Shown: positions 63,833 through 64,000 of the stretch, in pieces | How positions within the stretch are numbered: position 1 is the stretch's first letter | How the letters are laid out: each line of letters opens with the position of its first letter | Assembly (NCBI RefSeq): GCF_016827675.1 | Contig: NZ_JAERJA010000004.1 | Location: 62,001 to 126,000, forward strand | DNA: 64,000 nucleotides | Source of the DNA: Nocardioides limicola | Lineage (GTDB): Bacteria > Actinomycetota > Actinomycetes > Propionibacteriales > Nocardioidaceae | Reading direction: 5' to 3' | The notes under the pieces: model-generated | The model's input: the letters and a program-made list of their open reading frames with translations, nothing else | Databases searched by the model: none | What the model was told of the DNA's origin: nothing | Position numbers and translations under genes: made by a program

Positions 63833-64000
63833 ATGACTGCCCTCGCCCGTCCTCGGGGCCCGTTGCCGGCCCGCGTGTACTGGTTCCGCCGGGGTCTGCT
63901 GCTGCTCACGGTGGTGGCCCTGGTGGTCGGAGTGGCCAAGCTCGCCGGTGGCGCCGGCGAGGACAACCCCGCTGCGGTGCTCAGCGGGCAGCAGCTCCAG
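63833..64000 (+). CDS. membrane-anchored protein, 5' part only
   Basis: The first 56 codons of a gene cut by the window end. A short Pro/Arg-rich cytoplasmic N-terminus (MTALARPRGPLPARVYWFRR) is followed by one transmembrane segment (about 21-38) and the start of an extracytoplasmic part (GGAGEDNPAAVLSGQQ). It is either a single-pass membrane protein or a secreted protein with uncleaved anchor. Too little is visible for a family call. The leaderless -10 box supports the start. Confidence 0.6.
   Translation, partial: MTALARPRGPLPARVYWFRRGLLLLTVVALVVGVAKLAGGAGEDNPAAVLSGQQLQ

Overview
The window is high-GC actinobacterial DNA, most likely from Nocardioides or a close relative in the Nocardioidaceae. 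That placement is an inference from gene content and order: tilS-hpt-ftsH-folE-folP-folB-folK, panC-panD-nadB-nadC-coaX, lsr2, clpC and mutY, a luciferase-like F420-type oxidoreductase, many GTG/TTG starts with stop/start overlaps, and several promoters whose -10 box lies 6-8 bases before the start codon (leaderless mRNAs). No tRNA, rRNA, CRISPR array or intact transposase was seen.

Layout. 0-6 kb: catabolic-type genes (SDR, LLM oxidoreductase, APH-like kinase), two more dehydrogenases, a DUF1059 mini-protein, and a DUF559 nuclease-like gene bracketed by two copies of one hairpin repeat. 6.4-15.9 kb: metalloprotease, tilS, hpt, ftsH, the folate operon, DUF3180, a coiled-coil membrane protein and a tandem GNAT protein. 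16-45.7 kb: a large cell-surface polysaccharide island. 45.9-51.6 kb: DUF2520 protein, pantothenate and NAD synthesis genes, and coaX. 51.8-64 kb: a very large secreted protein, lsr2, clpC, a glycosyltransferase, a membrane protein on a segment bracketed by a 51-bp repeat, mutY, a secreted subtilase, and the start of one more gene.

The island is the main interest. It carries a pseudaminic acid pathway (pseB, pseC, pseF, two pseG, two pseI), with the second pseG/pseI set next to a decayed pseF C-terminus, an ATP-grasp ligase, an NAD-dependent epimerase and a NanM-type sugar O-methyltransferase. Two paralogous ~850-residue TPR proteins with a glycosyltransferase-like C-terminal half each sit beside a Pse gene. 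It also holds a GT2-TagF fusion, a CDP-ribitol synthase fusion (cytidylyltransferase plus SDR), a membrane O-acyltransferase with an SGNH domain, and three sulfotransferase-like proteins. Together these read as a wall polymer of teichoic acid type (probably ribitol- or glycerol-phosphate) carrying one plain and one modified nonulosonic acid, i.e. resembling the teichulosonic acids reported from actinobacterial walls. The TPR/glycosyltransferase-like pair is the best candidate here for an undescribed enzyme family.

Repeat structure is also notable: a dispersed repeat (GGTCGAGCCTGTCGAGACC) embedded in frame in coding sequences, the hairpin repeats around the DUF559 gene, and the 51-bp duplication that inserted about 1.1 kb between the convergent 3' ends of a glycosyltransferase gene and mutY.
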